Assembly (NCBI GenBank): GCA_017527205.1
Contig: JAFXQK010000003.1
Span: forward strand, 1 to 36,013
Direction: 5' to 3'
Source: Lachnospiraceae bacterium
GTDB taxonomy: Bacteria; Bacillota; Clostridia; Lachnospirales; Lachnospiraceae
DNA: 36,013 nucleotides
Part shown: positions 1 through 7,282 of the stretch, one piece after another
How the letters are laid out: the number at the start of each line of letters is the position of its first letter
Position numbering within the stretch: the stretch's first letter is position 1
Translations under genes and position numbers: made by a program
Notes under the pieces: model-generated
Databases searched by the model: none
Told to the model about the DNA's origin: nothing
Seen by the model: the letters and a program-made list of their open reading frames with translations, nothing else

Positions 1-383
1 AGGCTTATCCGCATTACGCTGGAACAAGCCTCGACCTTCAAAGCAGGATCCAGTTCTACCTGTTCTTTAACGACGTACCGCGTGACGGATATGCGAAGAT
101 CAGCTTTACGAACCACAACGGGACGAAGGTAGAAAGTACCGTGGCGGGAAGCGACTACCTGGTAGCAAGTTCCACCATGAGCGTCATCGTAGTAGACGAG
201 CTGACGATACCGGATGCAAGAAAGCTAGTGACCTGCGAGGTATATGACAAGGACGGCAACCTTCTTGACAGCGTGACGGACAGCATAGAGTCGTACGTGT
301 TCAGAGGAACGACGGGAGAAATAGATGAGGCCGTTTTGAAGTTTGCAGATTCGGCGTACAATTATTTCCATCCGACGAATTAA
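1..383 (+). CDS. C-terminal fragment of a secreted family protein (shared C-terminal module)
   Basis: This is the 3' end of a gene that begins outside the window; the reading frame is open from base 3 to the TAA at 381-383. The ~126 visible residues match, almost residue for residue, the second half of the C-terminal module carried by the four complete family genes downstream (AYPHYAGTSLDLQS to DSAYNYFHPTN). The protein ends directly after the module, with no LPXTG motif and no hydrophobic tail, so no sortase-type anchor is visible. The family-type terminator follows 43 bases after the stop. The missing N-terminal part cannot be predicted, because it differs completely in every other family member. 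The function of the module is unknown. Confidence 0.9.
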   Translation, partial: AYPHYAGTSLDLQSRIQFYLFFNDVPRDGYAKISFTNHNGTKVESTVAGSDYLVASSTMSVIVVDELTIPDARKLVTCEVYDKDGNLLDSVTDSIESYVFRGTTGEIDEAVLKFADSAYNYFHPTN

Positions 384-426
384 GCCAAACTGCAACATTA
401 TGCAAAAAAGTTCTAGAGAAATGATG

Positions 427-464
427 AAAACTGCCTTGGAAGATATTCGCTCCAAGGCAGTTTT
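427..464 (+). terminator. Family-type intrinsic terminator, copy 1
   Basis: A 14-bp perfect stem, AAAACTGCCTTGGA (427-440) and TCCAAGGCAGTTTT (451-464), with a 10-base loop and a T-rich tail. The stem sequence is the same in copies 3 and 4 after other family genes, while the loops differ. The hairpin has therefore been copied or conserved together with the coding module upstream of it. Confidence 0.92.
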
Positions 465-514
465 CTTTATGCGATCAAGCGAGGAAACTAAGCCTGTGAT
501 ATCGAGTTTATGTA

Positions 515-543
515 TTGCTTCATGCTTGACATTATGATAGAAT
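515..543 (+). promoter_or_regulatory. Promoter of the 2144-aa surface protein gene
   Basis: TTGCTT at 515-520, 17 bases, then TAGAAT at 538-543, preceded by TGA (535-537), an extended -10 form. The same architecture (TTGCnn, 17-base spacer, TGn before the -10) occurs before the genes at 7283 and 16277. An alternative overlapping pair, TTGACA at 526-531 with TAGATT at 549-554, also has a 17-base spacer, so the exact start point is uncertain. Confidence 0.55.
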
Positions 544-612
544 GAAAATAGATTGAAAATTTGCACGCAAAAAGACAAATTATGCATACAATTCAAGAGG
601 AGGGAACAAAAA

Positions 613-3600
613 ATGAAGCGAAATTGGAGGAGGTACTTAGCGCTTTTGTTGGCTTTTGTATTGGCCTTTTCGGACATGAGCTTTGTCAAGGCGGATTCCA
701 TCGATGGCGGCGAAGGGCAGGTCGGTGGTGAAACGTCTGGCAATGACGTTACGAATGGAAACGCTGCCGTGTATCAAATTTGGGGTAATTTGATGCAGGT
801 GCAGTATGGAAATGGTGAGTATGGCGAGGAGCCTGATCCAGACACCCTTGAAATCGCGGATGCCCGTCCGGAAGGCAAGATGCTGGTTGCAAAGTACATT
901 ACGGGTGGAACCTATGTACCGAAGCTGAGCGCGAATGATCATACGGATGCAGACATTGCGCTTTTGATGAACAATGTGACGATCGACCTTAGTGGAACTG
1001 GGGAAAATCGCATTAAGAGGTTCTGGAATTGGTTCATGGCTGGTAATAGCACGGTCATTTTTGACAACATGACAGCCAGCACGAAGAAGGGCGCTGCCGA
1101 TGCCGATCTGGACTATTTTCCTGAGTATACGGGGAACGTGAATGCAGCGGACTTATATAGCTTCTACAAAAATTATCCCTTTAACGACATCATTGAAAAT
1201 GACCAGGTTGTACAATCTCGCAAGGAGCCCCGCTATGACGTGACTGGTGAGCAAGAGGTAGATGGTACCATTTTTGCAGGTCGCGTGGTAGTAGATGCCG
1301 GCGCGAACCTGATCATGAATGCCATTGAAGGCGAGGAAAATGAGCCGACAAAGGGTGGCCAGATTGAGGCAACCCAGATTGAAGTCAATGGAACAATTAC
1401 GATGGTGCCGCAGACGCAGGAGGATGCACCGCCTCAGATTCGTGTGTATGAAGACGGAGCACTGATCCTTGGCGCGAACGGCGTACTGAACGTAAGTGAT
1501 GGTACGGAGCTGATCCTTCATGAGGGAGCGACCGTCAGCAGTAATCTGACATTATATGAGGGGGCCGCAAACGCTGGCCTGACTCTTCATGCGCTGACTG
1601 CAGGTCATGGTACGGAAACCTTTGTTTATTCGGCTACGGAGCAAAAATGGATCAAGAAAATTCCGATGCTCCACGTGGAATTTGATGAGTGGCCGGATGA
1701 AGAGGACAATCCCAGGGCAACCCTGTTCGTGAATAAAACGCAGGTGCATCCCGGGCAGGCAATTTCTTTTGTGGCTAACGAGCCCCTTGAAATCTCCTTT
1801 ACCGTACCGGAAGAGAGGGAGAACTGCGAGCCGGCGGCGGCTATTTGGCTGGGGGATGGTGACATTACGACTTGGGCAGAGGATCCTGATCATAAACTCA
1901 CGATCACAAACAATTCCTTTACCTATACGCCTACGAGCGAAGAAGACATTTGGATGAACGTATGGTGGTCAGAATATGATCGCTTTGGCGGAAATTGGCG
2001 AGATGGCGAACTAGTAGTGGAGACCTATGGTGACGGCGGCAATGTGACTCTGAACATGGACGTGTCGGATGAGAATATCATGTATGAGCCAAACGGAAAT
2101 CGCGTCAAGAAGCGTATTCAGATCAGTGATCTGGCGAACGATTCCTTTACCATTACCATGACGCCGGATGAGGGCAGGAGACTCTGTAACGTCAGCATCT
2201 GGCTGCAGGATCATGAAGCAAAATATACGATCAAGCATGATATGGATCCGCAGGAGGGCTGGCAGCTCATTGATGAGTGCGATGCCTTTACGGAAAAGGA
2301 TGGCGTCTATACCTATACGTTTAAGAATGTATCCACGTATCAGAAGGATTATATTGGATTTAGCGTTTGGTTTGAGGATCAGGAAGCCGTCTGGCCTGAG
2401 GACGGGACATACCATATGAATTATTGGTTCTTCGGCTCCGATGACGATCATTTTGGCAAGGTATACGTGCAGGAAAATAATGGTTGGACATTCTTGCGAG
2501 AGCATGAAGACCGAGACTTCACCGTAGGGGAAGCGCTTTCATTCAAGGTAGAGGTTCCAGACGATCGCACGGGATGCACGCCGATCATTGAGATTCGAAC
2601 GAATATGGGAGAGTATTTCTCAACTTTTGACAACATGGATCAGAATCATAAGATCGATCTGACCAAGGTGGGCGACGATCTTTATACCTTTGTCTTTACG
2701 CCTGTCACGAACCATGGCTTTGAGGTAAAGGTTCATTGGTCTGATTATGATTATGCCTGGTATGACCATGGGAATTTCATCCTGTATACGGAACACTGGG
2801 GAGAAGGCTCTGTAGACCTTGTTGGAAATACCTTTTATGATTCCATGCAGGAGCCATCCCCGGATGCAAATGGCGCGAAGCATTGGTATCACAATGACGA
2901 CCTGACAACAAATGCAGGTGTTTCCGTAGTGATCACGCCTGATCAGGGGTGGCACGTAAACGGCGTAAGATTAATCGTTAACTATCTTGACGGAGTTAAG
3001 GACGAAATTTGGGAAGAATACGTGAATCAAGAGGAGGAAGCGGCACGGTATCTTTTTGAGGAGGGCAGTCCGTTTACTGAGAAAAATGGCGCCATCACCT
3101 TAAAGCTTCCCGAGGATGCAATGGATTCCTTCTTCCGCGTCGAGGTGACCTTCGGGGAGAATACGGATGCTTCTATCGGGTTTGGTACGGGCGGTGTAAG
3201 CGTTGGGTATCGCTTTGCCTCTACGGAAGACTTCATAGAGCTTAGCGAGGGAGAAGAGATTGATGGCGATGCCTTGGCAGGGAAAGATGAAATTCAGCTT
3301 CGCTTTACGGCTCCAGAGGATGAGAGAATTACGGGCATTCGCATAAATGGTTTTGCGGAAGGCGTTGAGGATAGTTATCAGACCATTGCGCTAGGAGCTG
3401 ACGGCATCTATACACTGAAAAAGGGAGGTTTTTGGAAAAACTATCATATTGAGGTCATCTATGATTATGAGATTGTCGTGTTTGACGGGACGTATCGCTT
3501 TGTCTATGACGGCGATGCTGCGATTGCCATAAGCGACAACAGGAACTTAGATGAAAATTATAGCTTTACAAAGAATCAGCCGATCAGCTTTTCGTTTGAT

Positions 3601-6600
3601 CCAGACGTGTATGCGGTGATCGCCCGTCCCGGATTGCGAGAGGAAGTGGAGGTTGAAAAGAACGGCAACGTATTCCAGTATACGCCGGAATCCAATGTGG
3701 GACTCGTCTTTTTCATCTTACGCACGGAAGAGGAGTATATTGAATACCATAAGCCGAGATTCAGCGTAGAGTTCGATAATCGGTGGGATGATGAGCAGTA
3801 TGTCGCCAGGGCGTTCGTTTCTGCTAATGGAGTCAGTGTTGAAAATGGAGATGGGTATTCTTTTGACGTGAATACACCGATCGACTTTACCTTGTCCTGC
3901 CCGGATGACAGAGAAGGCGAGATGCCCATCGTGGAGATCGAATATGATGATTACAGTGATTTCTTTTCCTCCGAGGCGCAGGATGCGGAACACAAGATTA
4001 CCATTCAAGGCAAGAAGAGCTTTCGCTTTACGCCTACGAATGACAGTAATTTTACCGTTCGCATTTGGTGGTCAGAATTTGATAAGTTCGGAGCAGATTG
4101 GGAGCGGGATGAGCTTCTCATAGAAACGGAAGCCGAAGGCGGAAGCATTGCAGCAGACGTAACTGCGCTTAGGTCGGAGGCAGAACCGAACAATGGCATC
4201 CGCTTGAAACAGGTTGTGGATCGAAGCACTCTAAATCAAGATTCGATTATCTTTACGTTCACTCCTGACAAAGATTTTAGACTTCGCGAGGTTAGGATTT
4301 GGAGCCCGGATCAAGAGGAAGAAAGATATACGATTCAGAAGAATGTGGATCCGGATGATTGGAAGCCTCTCAATGAAGAGAATGGTTTCACGGTAGAAAA
4401 TGGCGTTTATACCTATACGCTGAAGAATGTTTCCAGGTTTGAAGACAGACACGTCAAGATAGTAGCCTGGTTTGAAGATACGAAGGAATTTCGTGTTCAA
4501 GATGGAAAGTACATCGTAAATTACGGCGACTATGGACAGGAAAACGGTGTGCCTAGGGCAAAGGTGCTGGTAAATGGCGTATTGGTACTTCCCGGAGATC
4601 AGAATCCGTATGACTTTACGGCGGGCGTTCCCTTGACCTTTAGCCTGCAGCCCACGTGGGAACGCGCTGGGTGTCAGCCCATCGTAGATATTTGGACAAA
4701 CCTTGGAGAGCTTTTCACCTCCGAACAGGAATGTACGGATCAGGAGCATTATATTAGCATTAGTAAGCAAAATACCTTTACCTTTACGCCCGCGGGAGAA
4801 GAGGGCTTTGAGGTGAACGTATGGTGGTCTGATTATGATGACTTGGTACATTATGAGGAAGAATTCCTGGTGGCCTTGGATTGCGGGCGGGAAGGCAGCA
4901 TTGCGATCAGCAAAGAGGTCGATGCGGACAAGCGTTTTTATGAGCCTAACAATGTCGGTGGAATCAAGCGTATTTATGATAATTCCGTTTTGGATGAGGC
5001 GGATGGATTAACGATCACGATCACGCCAAACGAGGGATATCATGTTTCCAGAGTTTGGTATGATTTTGATGTTGATGGTGCTAACGAACACATCGAATAT
5101 GTGACGGGGACGCCCGGCGAAGGAGAAGCAGCTTTGTTTGCAGAGGGAACTGGATTTTCTGAGGCTGACGGCGTTGTGACCTATACGGTTCCGAAGAGCG
5201 TACAGGGCCATGAGTTACATATCGGCGCAGAGTTTAGGGAGAATCCCCGCGGCATTTCGATCAATACCTGGGGCGGAATTGCAAAGTATCGCATTGGAAC
5301 TACGGGGGCGTATACCGTGGTAGAGAATGGGACGATCGAACGAGCTGCATTTGAGAAGGCAGAGACCGTACAGCTTCACCTGATCCCGGCGCAGGGGCAG
5401 GAATTCAATGGCGTGAACTACGTTCGCCGTGAGGAAGACAGACCGGACGATGCAAGGGTGATTCAGCCTGGTACCGAAGATGTTTTGACCGCGGATGGAC
5501 TTCTTACCATTCACAGGGAGGGCGATACCTGGCCTAGCATCGACATTGAAATCATTACCTGGGACGTTGTCTACGACGGACAGTATAGCTTTGACCCTAA
5601 GGGCGGCGGTGAATTGCATATCTCTGGTAACAGGGAGCCTTGGGAAAACTATTCCTTTACCGTGAATGAGCCGATCACCTTCTCCATCCAGGAGAGCGTA
5701 TATAAGGTTCTTGTATCGCCCAATTATAGGGAGAGAATTGAATTAACGGCGCAAAACGGCATCTACAGCTATACGCCGACGGAAAACAATGCGCTTCGTT
5801 TTGAAATTTATCTGACGGAGGAGGACTATCAATATGAGATGTTCCAGCCCAACCATGACGAAGGGGAGTTTAGCCTGAATTATAACTTTAGCGTGGATGA
5901 TGACGTGACGGTTGGAACGGCTCCGATCATAACCTACGGCGTAGAACCGCTAAGAACCATGAGCCATGAAAACCAGACGCGAGTGATTCTGAAGAATGTG
6001 GATGAGTTTTCGTTTATCATTAACGTTCCTGCAGGAGCAGACTATCGCATTCACATGGACGGAATGAATGATGACGATGCTACGGCGGCAGTGAAGGCAA
6101 ACAAGAACACGCTGGTGCTCAATGTCAGCGAGCCTTGGAACATTCCTTTCGTGGATATTCACGTATTTAAAAAGCAGGTGTTTCAGCTTGCGGGCGCCAG
6201 CATGAACTTGGGGAACTCCCTTGACATGCTCTTCCTCATCAACAAGACGGACATGACGGAGACGGACTGCTACGCGACCATTACGAAAAAGAACGCGAAC
6301 AAGGCAGACACCGTGAAGACATACCAGTTCTCGGAATGGTACACCTACGGCCCTTATTACCTGCTGCAGTATGACAAGCTGACCGCGATGGAGATGAACG
6401 ACAAGTTTTACGTTCAGGTATTCCATGCGGACGGAACGCCAGCGAGTGAGTGCTACGAGGACAGCGTTGCGGATTACGCACTGAGGGGATTTGACGAGCT
6501 GCCTGAGGCTGAAAAGAGGCTCAGCGCGGATCTTCTATTCTATGGGGCCGCCGCGCAGAAGACATTTGGCTATGACTTGGAGCATCTGGTGAGCGACCGC

Positions 6601-7047
6601 ATGACGGACGCGCAGAAGGCATATGGGACGGTAAATGTCAGCGGAGAGAACAAGAGGGAGGACAAGGCTTACCCGCATTACTATGGAACAAGCCTCGACC
6701 TTCAAAGCAGGATCCAGTTCTACCTGTTCTTTAACGACATACCGCGTGACGGATATGCGAAGATCAGCTTTACGAACCACAACGGGACGAAGGTAGAAAA
6801 TACCGTGGCGGGAAGCGACTACCTGGTAGCAAGTGCCACCATGAGCGTCATCGTAGTGGACGAGCTAACGATACCGGATGCAAGAAAGCTTGTGACCTGC
6901 GAGGTATATGACAAGGACGGCAACCTTCTTGACAGCGTGACGGACAGCATAGAGTCGTATGTGTTTAGAGGGACGACGGGAGAGATAGACGAAGCCGTTT
7001 TGAAGTTTGCGGATTCAGCTTACAATTATTTCCATCCTTCAAACTAA
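613..7047 (+). CDS. Giant secreted modular surface protein (2144 aa) with internal duplication and shared C-terminal module
   Basis: The start at 613 is preferred over an in-frame ATG at 553: a GAGGAGGGA ribosome site lies just before 613 and the protein then opens with a standard signal peptide (KRNWRR, then a hydrophobic stretch, cleavage near VKA-DS, residues 27/28). Residues ~90-350 are rich in short beta-strand-like repeats and could form a beta-helix (weak inference). Residues ~353-1047 and ~1048-1750 are two copies of one ~697-residue unit; each holds two sub-repeats marked by W-W/H-W-S-[DE]-[YF]-D (near 450, 707, 1151 and 1403). A linker leads to the shared C-terminal module at 1857-2144. 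There is no LPXTG motif, no transmembrane tail and no recognisable catalytic domain. A role as a surface structural protein or adhesin is inferred from size, repeats and signal peptide only. Confidence 0.85.
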   Translation: MKRNWRRYLALLLAFVLAFSDMSFVKADSIDGGEGQVGGETSGNDVTNGNAAVYQIWGNLMQVQYGNGEYGEEPDPDTLEIADARPEGKMLVAKYITGGTYVPKLSANDHTDADIALLMNNVTIDLSGTGENRIKRFWNWFMAGNSTVIFDNMTASTKKGAADADLDYFPEYTGNVNAADLYSFYKNYPFNDIIENDQVVQSRKEPRYDVTGEQEVDGTIFAGRVVVDAGANLIMNAIEGEENEPTKGGQIEATQIEVNGTITMVPQTQEDAPPQIRVYEDGALILGANGVLNVSDGTELILHEGATVSSNLTLYEGAANAGLTLHALTAGHGTETFVYSATEQKWIKKIPMLHVEFDEWPDEEDNPRATLFVNKTQVHPGQAISFVANEPLEISFTVPEERENCEPAAAIWLGDGDITTWAEDPDHKLTITNNSFTYTPTSEEDIWMNVWWSEYDRFGGNWRDGELVVETYGDGGNVTLNMDVSDENIMYEPNGNRVKKRIQISDLANDSFTITMTPDEGRRLCNVSIWLQDHEAKYTIKHDMDPQEGWQLIDECDAFTEKDGVYTYTFKNVSTYQKDYIGFSVWFEDQEAVWPEDGTYHMNYWFFGSDDDHFGKVYVQENNGWTFLREHEDRDFTVGEALSFKVEVPDDRTGCTPIIEIRTNMGEYFSTFDNMDQNHKIDLTKVGDDLYTFVFTPVTNHGFEVKVHWSDYDYAWYDHGNFILYTEHWGEGSVDLVGNTFYDSMQEPSPDANGAKHWYHNDDLTTNAGVSVVITPDQGWHVNGVRLIVNYLDGVKDEIWEEYVNQEEEAARYLFEEGSPFTEKNGAITLKLPEDAMDSFFRVEVTFGENTDASIGFGTGGVSVGYRFASTEDFIELSEGEEIDGDALAGKDEIQLRFTAPEDERITGIRINGFAEGVEDSYQTIALGADGIYTLKKGGFWKNYHIEVIYDYEIVVFDGTYRFVYDGDAAIAISDNRNLDENYSFTKNQPISFSFDPDVYAVIARPGLREEVEVEKNGNVFQYTPESNVGLVFFILRTEEEYIEYHKPRFSVEFDNRWDDEQYVARAFVSANGVSVENGDGYSFDVNTPIDFTLSCPDDREGEMPIVEIEYDDYSDFFSSEAQDAEHKITIQGKKSFRFTPTNDSNFTVRIWWSEFDKFGADWERDELLIETEAEGGSIAADVTALRSEAEPNNGIRLKQVVDRSTLNQDSIIFTFTPDKDFRLREVRIWSPDQEEERYTIQKNVDPDDWKPLNEENGFTVENGVYTYTLKNVSRFEDRHVKIVAWFEDTKEFRVQDGKYIVNYGDYGQENGVPRAKVLVNGVLVLPGDQNPYDFTAGVPLTFSLQPTWERAGCQPIVDIWTNLGELFTSEQECTDQEHYISISKQNTFTFTPAGEEGFEVNVWWSDYDDLVHYEEEFLVALDCGREGSIAISKEVDADKRFYEPNNVGGIKRIYDNSVLDEADGLTITITPNEGYHVSRVWYDFDVDGANEHIEYVTGTPGEGEAALFAEGTGFSEADGVVTYTVPKSVQGHELHIGAEFRENPRGISINTWGGIAKYRIGTTGAYTVVENGTIERAAFEKAETVQLHLIPAQGQEFNGVNYVRREEDRPDDARVIQPGTEDVLTADGLLTIHREGDTWPSIDIEIITWDVVYDGQYSFDPKGGGELHISGNREPWENYSFTVNEPITFSIQESVYKVLVSPNYRERIELTAQNGIYSYTPTENNALRFEIYLTEEDYQYEMFQPNHDEGEFSLNYNFSVDDDVTVGTAPIITYGVEPLRTMSHENQTRVILKNVDEFSFIINVPAGADYRIHMDGMNDDDATAAVKANKNTLVLNVSEPWNIPFVDIHVFKKQVFQLAGASMNLGNSLDMLFLINKTDMTETDCYATITKKNANKADTVKTYQFSEWYTYGPYYLLQYDKLTAMEMNDKFYVQVFHADGTPASECYEDSVADYALRGFDELPEAEKRLSADLLFYGAAAQKTFGYDLEHLVSDRMTDAQKAYGTVNVSGENKREDKAYPHYYGTSLDLQSRIQFYLFFNDIPRDGYAKISFTNHNGTKVENTVAGSDYLVASATMSVIVVDELTIPDARKLVTCEVYDKDGNLLDSVTDSIESYVFRGTTGEIDEAVLKFADSAYNYFHPSN
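1669..5850 (+). repeat. Two ~2.09-kb direct coding repeats
   Basis: Protein-level landmarks recur about 2084-2094 bases apart: HVEFDEWPDEEDN at ~1670 and SVEFDNRWDDEQY at ~3753; VVFDGTYRF at ~3475 and VVYDGQYSF at ~5566; ENYSFTKNQPISFS and ENYSFTVNEPITFS. The copies are clearly diverged in DNA, so this is an old duplication, unlike the near-identical C-terminal modules. Boundaries are approximate. Confidence 0.8.
6181..7044 (+). repeat. Shared C-terminal module, copy in the 2144-aa protein
   Basis: About 288 codons, from FQLAGASMNLGN to YFHPSN. The module has two related halves. Both start G[AT]S-x-[ND]-L, both carry a D-x-L-T...V-x-V-[FY]-x-x-D-G core followed by D-S-V/I and Y-x-x-R-G, and they end in LLFYGAAAQKTF and LKFADSAYNYF. 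The copies at 9380-10246, 11481-12341 and 15207-16067 and the fragment at 1-383 are very similar in DNA; the last ~140 bases are almost unchanged in all five. From memory, YGAAAQ-x-[YF]F modules are frequent at the ends of Clostridia surface proteins; I know of no assigned function. Confidence 0.9.
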
Positions 7048-7076
7048 TTTGAGACATATTGTAAATGAAATGTGAG

Positions 7077-7117
7077 AACTGCCTTGGGAGCTAATAAGCC
7101 TTCCAGGGCAGTTTTTT
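7077..7117 (+). terminator. Family-type terminator, copy 2 (diverged)
   Basis: AACTGCCTTGGGA (7077-7089) pairs with TTCCAGGGCAGTT (7101-7113) with G-T pairs, followed by a run of T. It is clearly related to the copies at 427, 10290 and 16102, but both arms have changed in a way that keeps the pairing. Confidence 0.88.
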
Positions 7118-7153
7118 GCGTAAACGTCGTGTATGGGAAATCCGCCAGAAATG

Positions 7154-7182
7154 TTGCTGAAAAAGGCAGAATGTGGTATTAT
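7154..7182 (+). promoter_or_regulatory. Promoter of the gene at 7283
   Basis: TTGCTG at 7154-7159, a 17-base spacer and TATTAT at 7177-7182, with TGG just before the -10 (extended -10). It matches the architecture of the promoters at 515 and 16197. The implied leader is about 95 bases. Confidence 0.6.
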
Positions 7183-7282
7183 GGGTGCTGTGGTCAGAAA
7201 TCAAAATGTGATATCGTGAATGCTGTGATCGGAGAGAGAAAAGGGCGGCTTGGCATAAAATACAAAGAAAGAGGGAGTCATT

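Noticed and set aside
553..612. Upstream start for the 2144-aa protein (ATG at 553)
   Set aside because: It lies before the GAGGAGGGA ribosome site and would put ~20 charged residues ahead of a normal signal peptide.
5950..6780. Long minus-strand open frames opposite the C-terminal modules (also near 9734-10318, 11508-12080 and 15078-16061)
   Set aside because: They recur wherever the module occurs, have no ribosome sites and mirror the codon bias of the real genes.
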